Assembly: GCF_037572775.1 (NCBI RefSeq)
Contig: NZ_JBBHKA010000001.1
Location: forward strand, 1,922,001-1,986,000
Source: Ramlibacter sp. PS4R-6
GTDB lineage: Bacteria > Pseudomonadota > Gammaproteobacteria > Burkholderiales > Burkholderiaceae_C
Reading direction: 5' to 3'
DNA length: 64,000 nucleotides
The notes beneath the pieces were generated by a model that worked only from the letters and a program-made list of their open reading frames with translations, did not search any database and was not told the origin of the DNA. The first letter of the stretch is position 1. Each line of letters opens with the position of its first letter. Shown piece by piece: positions 40,976 to 49,283 of this stretch. A program made the position numbers and the translations under genes.

Positions 40976-42334
40976 TCAGGCCGCTTTCAGCACGCGGGGC
41001 GCGAACAGGTCTTCCATCTCCTTGCGGATGCGGAAAGCGCGCGTCGTCTGGTCGACCGCGACGTCGGCCCAGCTGAGCGACTGGCCTTTTTTCACCGGGC
41101 GCAGCACCTTGATGTCGTGCGCCAGGCCCAGTGGCAGGCCGCCCACCTGCATCGACTTGCCCGCCGGCTGCAGCTTGCCCCACACCGTGTAGCCGCCTTC
41201 GCCATCGAGCATCTCGCCCGGCTGCAGGTCGCGCTTGGCCGTGGCCACCACGTCGGCGTTCCAGCAGGTGGCCACGCCCGTCGGTTCGCCGCGCAGCGCG
41301 ACGCTCGCCACCGACATGCCGACTTCCAGGCCGATCAGGTGCCAGCGCTTGTACAGCGTGAAGTAGCGACCGCTGGAATCGGTCTGCGCCTTGTATTCCT
41401 CGAAGCAGTTGCGGATGTACTCGGTCTCGCCCTCCACCGTCACCCACACGCCCATGCGGATCTCGTAGTCGATGGGGCGCCCCTGCGCGTCCAGCGAGTT
41501 GACGACTTCGACCATCCCCTTGCGCTCGAGCACGCCGCCTTCGCTGCGCGGTTTCGTCATCTCGGGGATGCGGTCGATGCTCGCGCTGGGGAACAGCAGA
41601 CCGTCCGAGGGCGCGTGCAGCCCGCAGGCGTTCGCGACGGCGGTGCTCTCGATCGAGGGCTTCGAGCCGTCGAGGAAGCTGTTGAACATCTTCGGGTTGA
41701 GGCCGCCGCGCACGGCCTGCTCGCGAGTCAGACCCCAGTTGTCCCACACGGTGTCGGGCGTCGATTCGCTGAAGTGCGGTTGCCACTTGTGGCCGCGGCC
41801 CGCCGCGACCACGGGAAAGCCGCAGGTGCGCGCCCAGTCCACCAGGTCGCAGATGAGGGCGGGCTGGTCGCCGAAAGCGAGCGAATAGATCACGCCGGCT
41901 TCCTGCGCGCGGCGCGCGAGCAGCGGCCCGCAGAAGGCGTCGGCCTCCACCGTGACGTTCACCACGTGCTTGCCGTTCGCGAACGCTTCGAGGCAGTGGT
42001 CGACGGCGGCGATCGGGTGGCCGGTGCATTCGACGATCACGTCGATGCCCGGATGGCGCACGAGCGCCTGCCAGTCCTCGCCGACGTGCGTCGTGCCGCG
42101 CTTGATCGCGTCGTCGATCGACGACGCGCGGGTGCGTTCGTCCTTCCAGCCGACGCGGGCGAGGTTCGTGCGCGCCGCGGCGGGCGAGAGGTCGGCGATG
42201 CCCGCGAGGTGCACGCCGGGCGTGCGGGGCACCTGGGCGAGGTACATCGAGCCGAACTTGCCGGCACCGATGAGCCCGATGCGGATCGGCTTGCCGTCGG
42301 CGGCGCGCTGCTGGAGCTTGGCGTACAGGCTCAT
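40976..42334 (-). CDS. Gfo/Idh-type NAD(P)-dependent oxidoreductase with SAF-like C-terminal domain
   Basis: A 452-residue protein. The N-terminal Rossmann domain has GLIGAGKFGSMYL (about 20-32) and VIVECTGHP. The C-terminal part (from about residue 350) has DLQPGEMLDGEGGYTVWG and PVKKGQSLSWADVAVD, which resemble an SAF domain. It is the last gene of a three-gene operon with a GntR regulator and an EctD-like dioxygenase. Proteins of this type occur in sugar-acid and polyol catabolism. Substrate unknown. Confidence 0.82.
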   Translation of the reverse strand: MSLYAKLQQRAADGKPIRIGLIGAGKFGSMYLAQVPRTPGVHLAGIADLSPAAARTNLARVGWKDERTRASSIDDAIKRGTTHVGEDWQALVRHPGIDVIVECTGHPIAAVDHCLEAFANGKHVVNVTVEADAFCGPLLARRAQEAGVIYSLAFGDQPALICDLVDWARTCGFPVVAAGRGHKWQPHFSESTPDTVWDNWGLTREQAVRGGLNPKMFNSFLDGSKPSIESTAVANACGLHAPSDGLLFPSASIDRIPEMTKPRSEGGVLERKGMVEVVNSLDAQGRPIDYEIRMGVWVTVEGETEYIRNCFEEYKAQTDSSGRYFTLYKRWHLIGLEVGMSVASVALRGEPTGVATCWNADVVATAKRDLQPGEMLDGEGGYTVWGKLQPAGKSMQVGGLPLGLAHDIKVLRPVKKGQSLSWADVAVDQTTRAFRIRKEMEDLFAPRVLKAA

Positions 42335-42338
42335 CGCG

Positions 42339-43220
42339 TCACGCCGCCTTCCGCATTTCGGCGATGGGCACCTGCGACGTCTGCAGCGCGCTCGCGGGCA
42401 GGCCGTCCTTCCATGGGAGGTTCACGGGGTAGGACTTCAGCAGGCAATCGTCCGGCAGGCACTGGATGGGCGCGAAGTCGCGGTGGGCGATGAACTCGGG
42501 CCGCTTGTGGCGGCGGATGTGGTTGGACACGGCGCACAGCGACAGGTACACGCTGACGCGGTTCCACGGCGACAGGTTGCTGCTGGACGCGTGCACCAGG
42601 CAGCTGTGGAACAGGATCATCGAGCCGGCCGGGCCCTTGGGCGACACGATGCCGCCGTTCTTGCCGCCCGCGCGCTCCACGAGCTTGCGGATCAGGTCGT
42701 CGTCCACCGTCCACAGCGGGTAGCTGGTGGTGGTGAGGTCGTGTTTGGCCTCGACCACGCCCTTCTTGTGGCTGCCCGGGATGAACATCAGCGGGCCGTT
42801 GTACTCGTTCACGTCGTCCAGGAAGATCGCGACGTTCATGGCGCGTTCGGTGGGCATCATGTCGTCGTTCAGCCAGGTGCCGTAGTCCTGGTGCCACTGC
42901 CACACGTCGCCTTCGAATGCCATCTTGCCGTTGATCTTGAACTGGTGCATGTAGACCTCTTCGCCGAAGAGCTCCATCACCGGCTCGACCATCCGCGGGT
43001 GGCGCGCCAGGCGCGCGAACGGGTCGCTGTACATGTGTGCGGCGAAGTTCGTGCGCACGGCGTCCCTGCCTTTCTCGCGCACGTTCCACGCCTCGCGCGA
43101 CGCGTACAGGCGCGGGACTTCGTCGGTGAGAAGCTTCGTCTCCTCGGGCGTGAAGAGGCCGGGGAAGAAGAGGTAGCCCTCGCGGTCGAACTGGTCCAGC
43201 TGCTCTTTCGTGAGCTTCAT
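42339..43220 (-). CDS. Fe(II)/2-oxoglutarate dioxygenase, PhyH family (EctD-like)
   Basis: A 293-residue non-haem iron hydroxylase. The iron triad is His110-x-Asp112 (WHQDYGTW) and His210 (LVHASSSN); Arg221 (NRVSVY) should bind 2-oxoglutarate. NGPLMFIPGSHK and WHQDYGTW closely follow the pattern of ectoine hydroxylase, but no ectoine synthesis genes are here, so it probably hydroxylates another small molecule. ATG 43220 has GAGGAGA upstream and overlaps the GntR stop as ATGA. Confidence 0.88.
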   Translation of the reverse strand: MKLTKEQLDQFDREGYLFFPGLFTPEETKLLTDEVPRLYASREAWNVREKGRDAVRTNFAAHMYSDPFARLARHPRMVEPVMELFGEEVYMHQFKINGKMAFEGDVWQWHQDYGTWLNDDMMPTERAMNVAIFLDDVNEYNGPLMFIPGSHKKGVVEAKHDLTTTSYPLWTVDDDLIRKLVERAGGKNGGIVSPKGPAGSMILFHSCLVHASSSNLSPWNRVSVYLSLCAVSNHIRRHKRPEFIAHRDFAPIQCLPDDCLLKSYPVNLPWKDGLPASALQTSQVPIAEMRKAA

Positions 43221-43897
43221 GATTTGTCTCCTCGCAACTTCAGGACATGGGTCAGCTCGCGCGCCAGGTTCTCGCCGGCATGCTGGCTGTGCTGTTCGAT
43301 CAGGCGCGCGGCGCGGTCGCCGTCGCCCGCGGCGATGGCTTTCGCGATCGCTTCGTGTTCGTCCCACACCGCCTTGCGCTGGGTGCTTTGCTGCAGCACG
43401 GCGCCCATCACGCGGCGCAGGTGGTGCCAGTGCTGGTGCGCGCTTTGCGCCAGCAGGGGGTTGCCGGACGCTTCGTAGATCGCGTTGTGGAAGGCCAGGT
43501 CGGCTTCGATCATCGCCTTGACGTTTCGCCCGCGCGCCGCCTTGCGGCCGTTCTCGACCAGGCGCGCATCGAGCTTCGTGCGCCGCGCGGCGGCCAGGCG
43601 CGCCGCCAGCACGTCGAGCGCGCCGCGGATCTCGTACACCTGCAGCATGGTGGCGACGTCGAGCGGCGCGACGAGCACGCCGCGGCCGGGCGCGTCCAGG
43701 ATGAAGCCGTCCTTCTTGAGCAAGCGCAGCGCCTGCAGCACGGGCTGGCGCGAGACGGCCAGCTGCTCGGCGATCTCCTCCTGCGTGATGCGCTGGCCGG
43801 GGGCCAGCGAGCCTTCGCTGATCGCGTCGAGCAGGCGCGTGTAGACGCGGTCGACCAGGTCGGGGGCCGTTTCGATCTTGAGCAGCTGGGCGGGCAT
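43217..43897 (-). CDS. GntR-family regulator, FCD subfamily
   Basis: A 226-residue regulator. The winged helix-turn-helix covers residues 10-75 (SEGSLAPGQRITQEEIAEQL, SRQPVLQALRLLKKDG). The FCD domain has DLAFHNAIYEASGN and the later EHEAIAKAI and EQHSQHA histidines for metal or ligand binding. It is the first gene of the operon and is divergent from an alpha/beta hydrolase. The TCTGTATACAGA palindrome 15 bases upstream of its start is the probable operator for autoregulation and for the divergent gene. Confidence 0.9.
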   Translation of the reverse strand: MPAQLLKIETAPDLVDRVYTRLLDAISEGSLAPGQRITQEEIAEQLAVSRQPVLQALRLLKKDGFILDAPGRGVLVAPLDVATMLQVYEIRGALDVLAARLAAARRTKLDARLVENGRKAARGRNVKAMIEADLAFHNAIYEASGNPLLAQSAHQHWHHLRRVMGAVLQQSTQRKAVWDEHEAIAKAIAAGDGDRAARLIEQHSQHAGENLARELTHVLKLRGDKS

Positions 43898-43911
43898 GGG
43901 TGGCTCTGAAC

Positions 43912-43923
43912 TCTGTATACAGA
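43912..43923. promoter_or_regulatory. GntR operator, palindrome TCTGTATACAGA
   Basis: A perfect 12-base palindrome between the divergent GntR and hydrolase genes. TGTATACA-type cores are typical of FCD-subfamily GntR operators, so the adjoining regulator at 43897 is the likely binder. Confidence 0.7.
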
Positions 43924-43951
43924 ATACGCCTCCCCGCAGCCCGGTGCAAGC

Positions 43952-43965
43952 TGGGAATAATCCCA
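43952..43965 (+). promoter_or_regulatory. Inverted repeat with AATAAT box at hydrolase start
   Basis: TGGGA-ATAA-TCCCA ends on the first base of the hydrolase start codon. The contained AATAAT could be a -10 box, which would make the transcript leaderless; no ribosome-binding site is visible. Tentative. Confidence 0.3.
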
Positions 43966-44825
43966 TGATGAAAAACCGATACGACCCCGCCTGGCTGGAC
44001 CGCATGTACAACAACCGGGAGCTGGTGCGCGACTACCCCACGCACCTGCGCAACTGGGCGGCGTGGTCGGCCGATGCGATGCGGGGCGGCGCGCGGTCGC
44101 TGGACGTGCGCTACGGCCCGGGGCCCAACGAGCACCTGGATATCTTCCGCGCCGACCGCGAGAAGGCGCCCGTGCTGGTGTTCATCCACGGCGGCTACTG
44201 GCGCGCGCTGGACAAGAAGGACCACGCCTTCGTCGCGCCGCCGTTCACGCAGAAGGGCGTGTGCGTGGTGGTGCCCAACTACGCGCTGTGCCCGGCCGTC
44301 ACCATCCCCGACATCGTGATGCAGATGGTGCGCGCGCTGGCATGGACCTGGCGCCACATCGGCGAGCATGGCGGCGACCGAGACCGCATCTTCGTCGCCG
44401 GGCATTCCGCCGGCGGCCACCTCGCGGCGATGATGGCTGCGTGCCTGTGGCCCGTGCACGACCGCGCATTGCCGGCCGACCTGGTGAAGGGCGCGCTGTC
44501 GATCTCCGGCCTGCACGACCTGGAGCCCTTCGTCGAGGTGCCTTTCCTCAAGGACTCGCTGCAACTGACGCCCAAGGACGCGCTGAAAGCGAGCCCCGCT
44601 TACTTTCCCTCACCAAATCATGGGCAGCTGTACAGCGTGAGCGGCGCGCTGGAGAGTGCGGAATTCCACAGGCAGATGGCACTGATGCGCGACGCGTGGG
44701 GCAAGCAGCGTGTGCCGGTGTGCGAAAAGATCGCGGAATGCAACCACTTCAGCGTGCTGGAGGCATTCACGCAGCAGGGGAACCGACTGCACAGCCTGGC
44801 ACTCGAATTGGTCCAGAACCATTGA
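43965..44825 (+). CDS. Alpha/beta hydrolase (kynurenine-formamidase/esterase-like)
   Basis: A 286-residue serine hydrolase. The oxyanion motif is HGGYWR, the nucleophile Ser is in GHSAGGH, and the His is in CNHFSVLE near the C terminus. HGGYW and the length match arylformamidase-like carboxylesterases. It is divergent from the GntR/EctD-like operon and shares its operator region, so it may work on the same compound, for example hydrolysing an ester or amide to release the hydroxylase substrate. Confidence 0.87.
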   Translation: MMKNRYDPAWLDRMYNNRELVRDYPTHLRNWAAWSADAMRGGARSLDVRYGPGPNEHLDIFRADREKAPVLVFIHGGYWRALDKKDHAFVAPPFTQKGVCVVVPNYALCPAVTIPDIVMQMVRALAWTWRHIGEHGGDRDRIFVAGHSAGGHLAAMMAACLWPVHDRALPADLVKGALSISGLHDLEPFVEVPFLKDSLQLTPKDALKASPAYFPSPNHGQLYSVSGALESAEFHRQMALMRDAWGKQRVPVCEKIAECNHFSVLEAFTQQGNRLHSLALELVQNH

Positions 44826-44833
44826 GGTAAGAC

Positions 44834-46144
44834 ATGCGAAGGCTCTGGATCCTGCTGCTCGCCGCGGCGTTGCAGGCGTGCGGTGGCGGGGGTGGCGGCG
44901 GGTCCACGACGCCGGTTGCGAACAGTGGGAACCCACAGGCGTGCACGGTGGCCGACCAGCGGCAGCACGTGCTCGACTTCATGCGCAGCGAGTACTACTG
45001 GTATTCGCAGATGCCCGCACCCGATGCCAACGCGGCCACGCTCGACGCGTACTTCCGCTCGATGCTCTACCAGCCGACGGACCGCTTCAGCTTTTCCGAA
45101 TCCACGGCCGCGTACGAGCAGCTGTTCGACGAAGGCACGTTCACCGGCTACGGCTACTCGCTGGCCGTGGTCGACGCCGACAACGCCATCCTGCGCGTGC
45201 GCACGGTGGAGCCGCAGGGCCCGGCCTATGCCGCGGGGCTGCGCCGCGGCGACACCATCGTCAGCATCAACGGCCTGACGCCGGCGCAGGTGCTGGCGGG
45301 CGGCGCGGGCCCGGTCTCCGCCGAAGGCGTGCAGCGCACGATCGTCGTGCGCGACACGGCGGGCAACCAGAAGACGCTGCAGATGGTCTCCAAGACCTTC
45401 CCGCTGACGCCGGTGCAGGACGTCAAGGTGGTCGACGCCACGCGCAACGGCCAGCCGGTGAAAGTGGGCTACCTCGGCTACTCGGAGTTCGTCACCTACA
45501 GCCTGGCCGACCTGCAGAACGCGATCTCCGCCTTCACGCAGCAGGGCGCCACCGAGCTCGTGCTGGACCTGCGCTACAACGGCGGCGGCGACGTCGCCAC
45601 CTCGCGCGACCTCGCGAGCCTGGTCGCCGGCGCGCGTGTGGCAGGCCAGCTCTTTGCGGCGCTGCGCTACAACGACAAGAACCAGGCGAGCAACAGCGAC
45701 TACCGCTTCATCGCGCCTTCGGCCAGCATCCCGTCGCTGTCGCGCGTGTTCGTCATCGCCTCGGGCAGCACGGCGTCGGCCAGCGAACTCGTGATCAACG
45801 GGCTCAAGCCTTTCCTCAACGTCGTCACCGTTGGCGAGACCACTTACGGCAAGCCCTACGGGTTCGAGCCTTTCAGCTACTGCGGCACCACGTACAACGC
45901 GGTGAACTTCGAGGTTTTCAACGCCGCCGGCGTGGGCGGCTACACCGCGGGCCTGCCGCCCACGTGCCCGGCGCCCGACGACCTGGACCACGCGCTGGGC
46001 GACCCGAACGAAGGGCGTTTCAAGGTGGCCCTGGGCTACATCGCCACCGGGCAATGCGCGCAGCAGGCGCAGTCGGCCGCTATTTCCTCACGCCCGCAGG
46101 CAACAATCGGTGAGATGCCGCGCCCCGGCATGGTCAGGCGTTAA
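44834..46144 (+). CDS. S41-family (C-terminal processing) peptidase lipoprotein, copy 1
   Basis: A 436-residue lipoprotein: signal peptide with lipobox LQAC, Cys16 as the lipidation site, then a Gly-rich linker. A PDZ domain covers about residues 120-190 (RRGDTIVSINGLTP). The peptidase core has the nucleophile Ser in ASGSTASASELVING and the Lys in TTYGKPYGF. It should act in the periplasm on unfolded or tagged protein C termini. The next gene is a paralogue, so the pair arose by tandem duplication. Confidence 0.88.
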   Translation: MRRLWILLLAAALQACGGGGGGGSTTPVANSGNPQACTVADQRQHVLDFMRSEYYWYSQMPAPDANAATLDAYFRSMLYQPTDRFSFSESTAAYEQLFDEGTFTGYGYSLAVVDADNAILRVRTVEPQGPAYAAGLRRGDTIVSINGLTPAQVLAGGAGPVSAEGVQRTIVVRDTAGNQKTLQMVSKTFPLTPVQDVKVVDATRNGQPVKVGYLGYSEFVTYSLADLQNAISAFTQQGATELVLDLRYNGGGDVATSRDLASLVAGARVAGQLFAALRYNDKNQASNSDYRFIAPSASIPSLSRVFVIASGSTASASELVINGLKPFLNVVTVGETTYGKPYGFEPFSYCGTTYNAVNFEVFNAAGVGGYTAGLPPTCPAPDDLDHALGDPNEGRFKVALGYIATGQCAQQAQSAAISSRPQATIGEMPRPGMVRR

Positions 46145-46174
46145 AGTCGCACCTCATCCGTTCGGGCGCCCGTC

Positions 46175-47497
46175 TTGAAGAAGTACCTTTCCCTGGCCTT
46201 CCTTTGCCTGCTGCTGCAAGCCTGCGGCGGCGGCGACTCCAAGCCCGTCGCCGGCAACCCGCAATCGGCCTCGTGCGCGGCGGAAGACCAGCGCGCCTCG
46301 CTCATGGCGTGGATGGACGACCTGTACCTGTGGAACGGCCAGCGCGCGCCGGCCGACCTGGCCGCGCGCGACATGGCGGGTTTCTTCGACTCGATGCTGT
46401 ACCGGCCGCTGGACCGCTACAGCTTCGCGCAGACCACGGCCAGCTTCGATTCCACGTTCAACTCCGGCACGCGCGTGGGCTACGGCTACTCGATCTCGCT
46501 GGACCCGGCGGGTGACCTGCGGGTGCGCTTCGTCGAGCCGCTGTCGCCGGTCGCGGCGCTGGGCATGAAGCGCGGCGACCGCATCCTGTCCATCGACGGC
46601 TTCACGCCGCAGCAGGTCCTGGCCGGCGCGCTGCCGGTGGTCACCACCGAAGGCGTGCTGCGCACGTTCGTCATCATCGACGCCACCGGGGCGCAGCGCA
46701 CGATCGAAGTGCACTCGCGCCTGTTCGTGCTGACGCCGCTGGCCGAGTGGAAGATCCTCGACGGCGTGCGCGACGGCCAGCCCGTGAAGGTGGGCTACCT
46801 CGCGTACCACCAGTTCGTGTTCTACAACGTGACGCTCCTGGGCTTCGCCATCGACCGCATGGCGCAGGCCGGGGCCAGCGAGATGGTGCTGGACCTGCGC
46901 TACAACGGCGGCGGCTCCGTGGCCACCTCGCGCGACCTCGCCAGCTTCATCAGCGGCGCCACGGCCGAAGGCAAGGTCTACACGCGCCTGAAGTTCAACG
47001 CGCAGAACGCCGACCAGGACGTCGACGTGCCCTTCATGACCGCGGCGCAGCGCTATGCGCGCCCGCTCGAAGGCCTCAAGCGCGTGTTCGTCATCACCTC
47101 GGGCGGCACGGCGTCGGCCAGCGAGCTCCTGATCAACGGCCTGCGCCCGTACATGCAGGTCGTGCTGGTCGGCGACACGACCTATGGCAAGCCTTATGGG
47201 TTCATCCCGCGCAACACCTGCGGCACGACGTACAACGCGGTGAACTTCGAGGCCGTGAACGCGCTCGGCGCCGGCGGTTTCTCCGCGGGCATCGCGGCGG
47301 ACTGCACCGTGCCCGACGACTTCGACCACGCGCTGGGCGACACGCAGGAAGGGCGCCTGAAGACCGCGCTGGACTACATCAGCACCGGCCGCTGCACCGC
47401 GCCGCGCGTGCCGCAAAGCGCCGCGATCGCCACGAAGAAGACACGCCCGGCCGTGCTCGGCGAAGGCGTGCCGGAGCAGATGTTCTTCAACAAGTGA
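46175..47497 (+). CDS. S41-family peptidase lipoprotein, copy 2
   Basis: A 440-residue paralogue of the preceding gene with the same layout: lipobox LQAC with Cys17, PDZ region (KRGDRILSIDGFTP) and catalytic Ser in SGGTASASELLING plus Lys in TTYGKPYGF. The start is TTG at 46175, needed to include the signal peptide (TTG AAG AAG TAC). No clear ribosome-binding site precedes it. A REP-like hairpin follows the stop. Confidence 0.87.
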   Translation: MKKYLSLAFLCLLLQACGGGDSKPVAGNPQSASCAAEDQRASLMAWMDDLYLWNGQRAPADLAARDMAGFFDSMLYRPLDRYSFAQTTASFDSTFNSGTRVGYGYSISLDPAGDLRVRFVEPLSPVAALGMKRGDRILSIDGFTPQQVLAGALPVVTTEGVLRTFVIIDATGAQRTIEVHSRLFVLTPLAEWKILDGVRDGQPVKVGYLAYHQFVFYNVTLLGFAIDRMAQAGASEMVLDLRYNGGGSVATSRDLASFISGATAEGKVYTRLKFNAQNADQDVDVPFMTAAQRYARPLEGLKRVFVITSGGTASASELLINGLRPYMQVVLVGDTTYGKPYGFIPRNTCGTTYNAVNFEAVNALGAGGFSAGIAADCTVPDDFDHALGDTQEGRLKTALDYISTGRCTAPRVPQSAAIATKKTRPAVLGEGVPEQMFFNK

Positions 47498-47500
47498 GCC

Positions 47501-47533
47501 GTCGTCCCGGCGCAGGCCGGGATCCAGCGTCTT
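47501..47533 (+). repeat. REP-like hairpin element between convergent genes
   Basis: A 33-base element with stem TCCCGGC-GCAG-GCCGGGA, 30/33 identical to the one at 33243. It fills the gap between the S41 stop and the GMP reductase stop, touching the latter. It may also act as a bidirectional transcript end. Confidence 0.8.
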
Positions 47534-48509
47534 ACATCAGCAGGTGCTCGCCGGCGTTCTCGCCGCCGAGGATCACGTAGTTCACCTTGCGCAGGTCCAC
47601 CAGCTTGCGCCCGCCCGCGTAGCTGATCGAGCTCTGGATGTCTTCTTCCATCTCGCGCAGCGTGTCCGCGAGCTTGCCCTTCACCGGCTCCAGGATGCGC
47701 TTGCCCTCGACGTGGCGGTACTCGCCCTTGTTGAAGTCCGAGGCGCTGCCGAAGTATTCCTTGTAAAGCTTGCCGTCTTCCTCGACGGTCTTGCCGGGCG
47801 ATTCCTCGTGCCCCGCCAGCATCGAGCCGATCATCACCATCGTCGCGCCGAAGCGCACGCTCTTGGCGATGTCGCCGTGCTCGCGGATGCCGCCGTCGGC
47901 GATGATGGGCTTGGTCGCCACGCGGGCACACCACTTCAGCGCCGACAGCTGCCAGCCGCCCGTGCCGAAGCCCGTCTTCATGCGCGTGATGCACACCTTG
48001 CCTGGGCCGATGCCCACCTTGGTCGCGTCGGCGCCCCAGTTCTCCAGGTCGATCACCGCCTCGGGCGTGCCCACGTTGCCGGCGATCACGAACGCGCCGG
48101 GCAGCTTGTCCTTGATGTGCGTGATCATGTCCTTCACCGTGTCGGCGTGGCCATGGGCGATGTCGATGGTGACGTACTCGGGCACGAGCTTCGCGGCGGC
48201 GAGCTTGTCGACGGTGTCGTGGTCGGCCTGCTTCACGCCCACCGAGATCGAAGCATAGGCGCCGGCTTCCTTCATGCGCCGCACGAACGCGACGTTGTCC
48301 AGGTCGAAGCGGTGCATCACGTAGAAGTAGCCTTCCTTCGCGAGCCTCAGGCAGATGGCCTCGTCGACCACCGTCTTCATGTTGGCGGGCACGACGGGGA
48401 TGCGGAAGCTGCGGGGCCCGAGTTCGACCGAGGGGTCGCATTCGGATCGGCTCTGCACGCGGCACTTGCGCGGCAGCAGCAGGACGTTGTCGTAGTCGAA
48501 GATTTCCAT
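47532..48509 (-). CDS. guaC: GMP reductase
   Basis: A 325-residue enzyme that reduces GMP to IMP with NADPH, part of purine salvage. The IMPDH/GMPR barrel lacks CBS domains. The catalytic Cys loop is [17 protein letters not shown], and the phosphate-binding region is [14 protein letters not shown]. The start [16 protein letters not shown] and the length fit the GuaC type 2 group rather than IMP dehydrogenase. ATG 48509 has GGAG 7 bases upstream. Confidence 0.9.
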   Translation of the reverse strand: MEIFDYDNVLLLPRKCRVQSRSECDPSVELGPRSFRIPVVPANMKTVVDEAICLRLAKEGYFYVMHRFDLDNVAFVRRMKEAGAYASISVGVKQADHDTVDKLAAAKLVPEYVTIDIAHGHADTVKDMITHIKDKLPGAFVIAGNVGTPEAVIDLENWGADATKVGIGPGKVCITRMKTGFGTGGWQLSALKWCARVATKPIIADGGIREHGDIAKSVRFGATMVMIGSMLAGHEESPGKTVEEDGKLYKEYFGSASDFNKGEYRHVEGKRILEPVKGKLADTLREMEEDIQSSISYAGGRKLVDLRKVNYVILGGENAGEHLLM

Positions 48510-48555
48510 GGCCAGGCTCCGTGATTCTTGGGAAGAACGGTGAGCGCTTGGAATG

Positions 48556-48583
48556 GCCCGGCTTCGGCAAAAAGAAACCGGGC
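48556..48583 (-). terminator. Possible hairpin after the 49263-48619 gene
   Basis: Arms GCCCGG (48556-48561) and CCGGGC (48578-48583) enclose a T-rich loop as read on the minus strand. There is no clear T run after it, so terminator function is doubtful. Confidence 0.25.
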
Positions 48584-48618
48584 GCAATTGCTTGGGCCCG
48601 GTGATTGATTCTACTCCG

Positions 48619-49263
48619 CTAGCCTTTCCGGCACCGGCTCTGGGCGATGGCCCTGATCTTCCCCCCTGAATCTTCCAGCCAGCCCACCACGCGCAGGCGG
48701 CTCGGCTGGGCGCCCTCGGGGATCTGCATCGAACGGATCTCGTAGCGCCCCGGCGCGGTGGTGACGAAGGTGTTGCGGACCAGGTTGCGCTCCACGGCGC
48801 TGCCCTCGGTGCCCTTGGGGAGCGTCTCGACCAGCAGCAGCCAGGCCGTCGCCCCTTGCGCGGGCGGGGACACCTCGATCGCCACCCCGATGTAGTCGTT
48901 GATCGGCAGGCCGTGCGCGATGCGCAATTTGTAGGGGCTGGCCGTGCGCGCGGTGAACTGCGTCGCCGCATCGGGCGGAACCTTGCGCCGCAGGCTGTCC
49001 AGCCGCTCCTGCGCGTCCCGCACCGCCACGGCCGAGAGCGGGGCGTCGTCGCCGCGCGAGCCCGGTACGACCCAATCGATCGCCAGCGAGCCGGCCGCGG
49101 CCTCGGGCGCCTGCGGGCTGCCCCAGCAGCTGTCGCAGTCGGCGTTGACGAAGCGCTCCAGCAGCGCGGCAGGCTGCGCCACGCCGTCGCTCGAGCACGA
49201 GGAGGGCTGTGCCTGCACCGTCATGGCAAGAGGCAGGATGAGCAAAACGAGTCGGTTCTTCAC
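48619..49263 (-). CDS. Secreted hypothetical protein with CxxC motif
   Basis: A 214-residue protein with a signal peptide ([15 protein letters not shown]). The mature part begins with a Cys-containing segment and ADCDSCWGS near residue 42, a CxxC pair like those in thioredoxin-fold or metal-binding proteins. The rest ([35 protein letters not shown]) is not recognised. GTG 49263 has AGGAA 4 bases upstream. It is divergent from the helicase with a gap of only 20 bases. Confidence 0.75.
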   Translation of the reverse strand: MKNRLVLLILPLAMTVQAQPSSCSSDGVAQPAALLERFVNADCDSCWGSPQAPEAAAGSLAIDWVVPGSRGDDAPLSAVAVRDAQERLDSLRRKVPPDAATQFTARTASPYKLRIAHGLPINDYIGVAIEVSPPAQGATAWLLLVETLPKGTEGSAVERNLVRNTFVTTAPGRYEIRSMQIPEGAQPSRLRVVGWLEDSGGKIRAIAQSRCRKG

Positions 49264-49271
49264 GGCGTTCC

Positions 49272-49277
49272 TACAAT
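49272..49277 (+). promoter_or_regulatory. -10 box TACAAT directly upstream of helicase gene
   Basis: TACAAT ends 6 bases before the ATG at 49284, so a transcript from it would start at or next to the start codon and be leaderless. No ribosome-binding site is present in between. Confidence 0.4.
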
Positions 49278-49283
49278 GGCCCG

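Noticed and set aside
42339..43220. Naming the PhyH-family enzyme ectD
   Set aside because: The active-site motifs match EctD, but ectABC genes are absent nearby and the neighbours (GntR, Gfo/Idh) do not fit ectoine synthesis.
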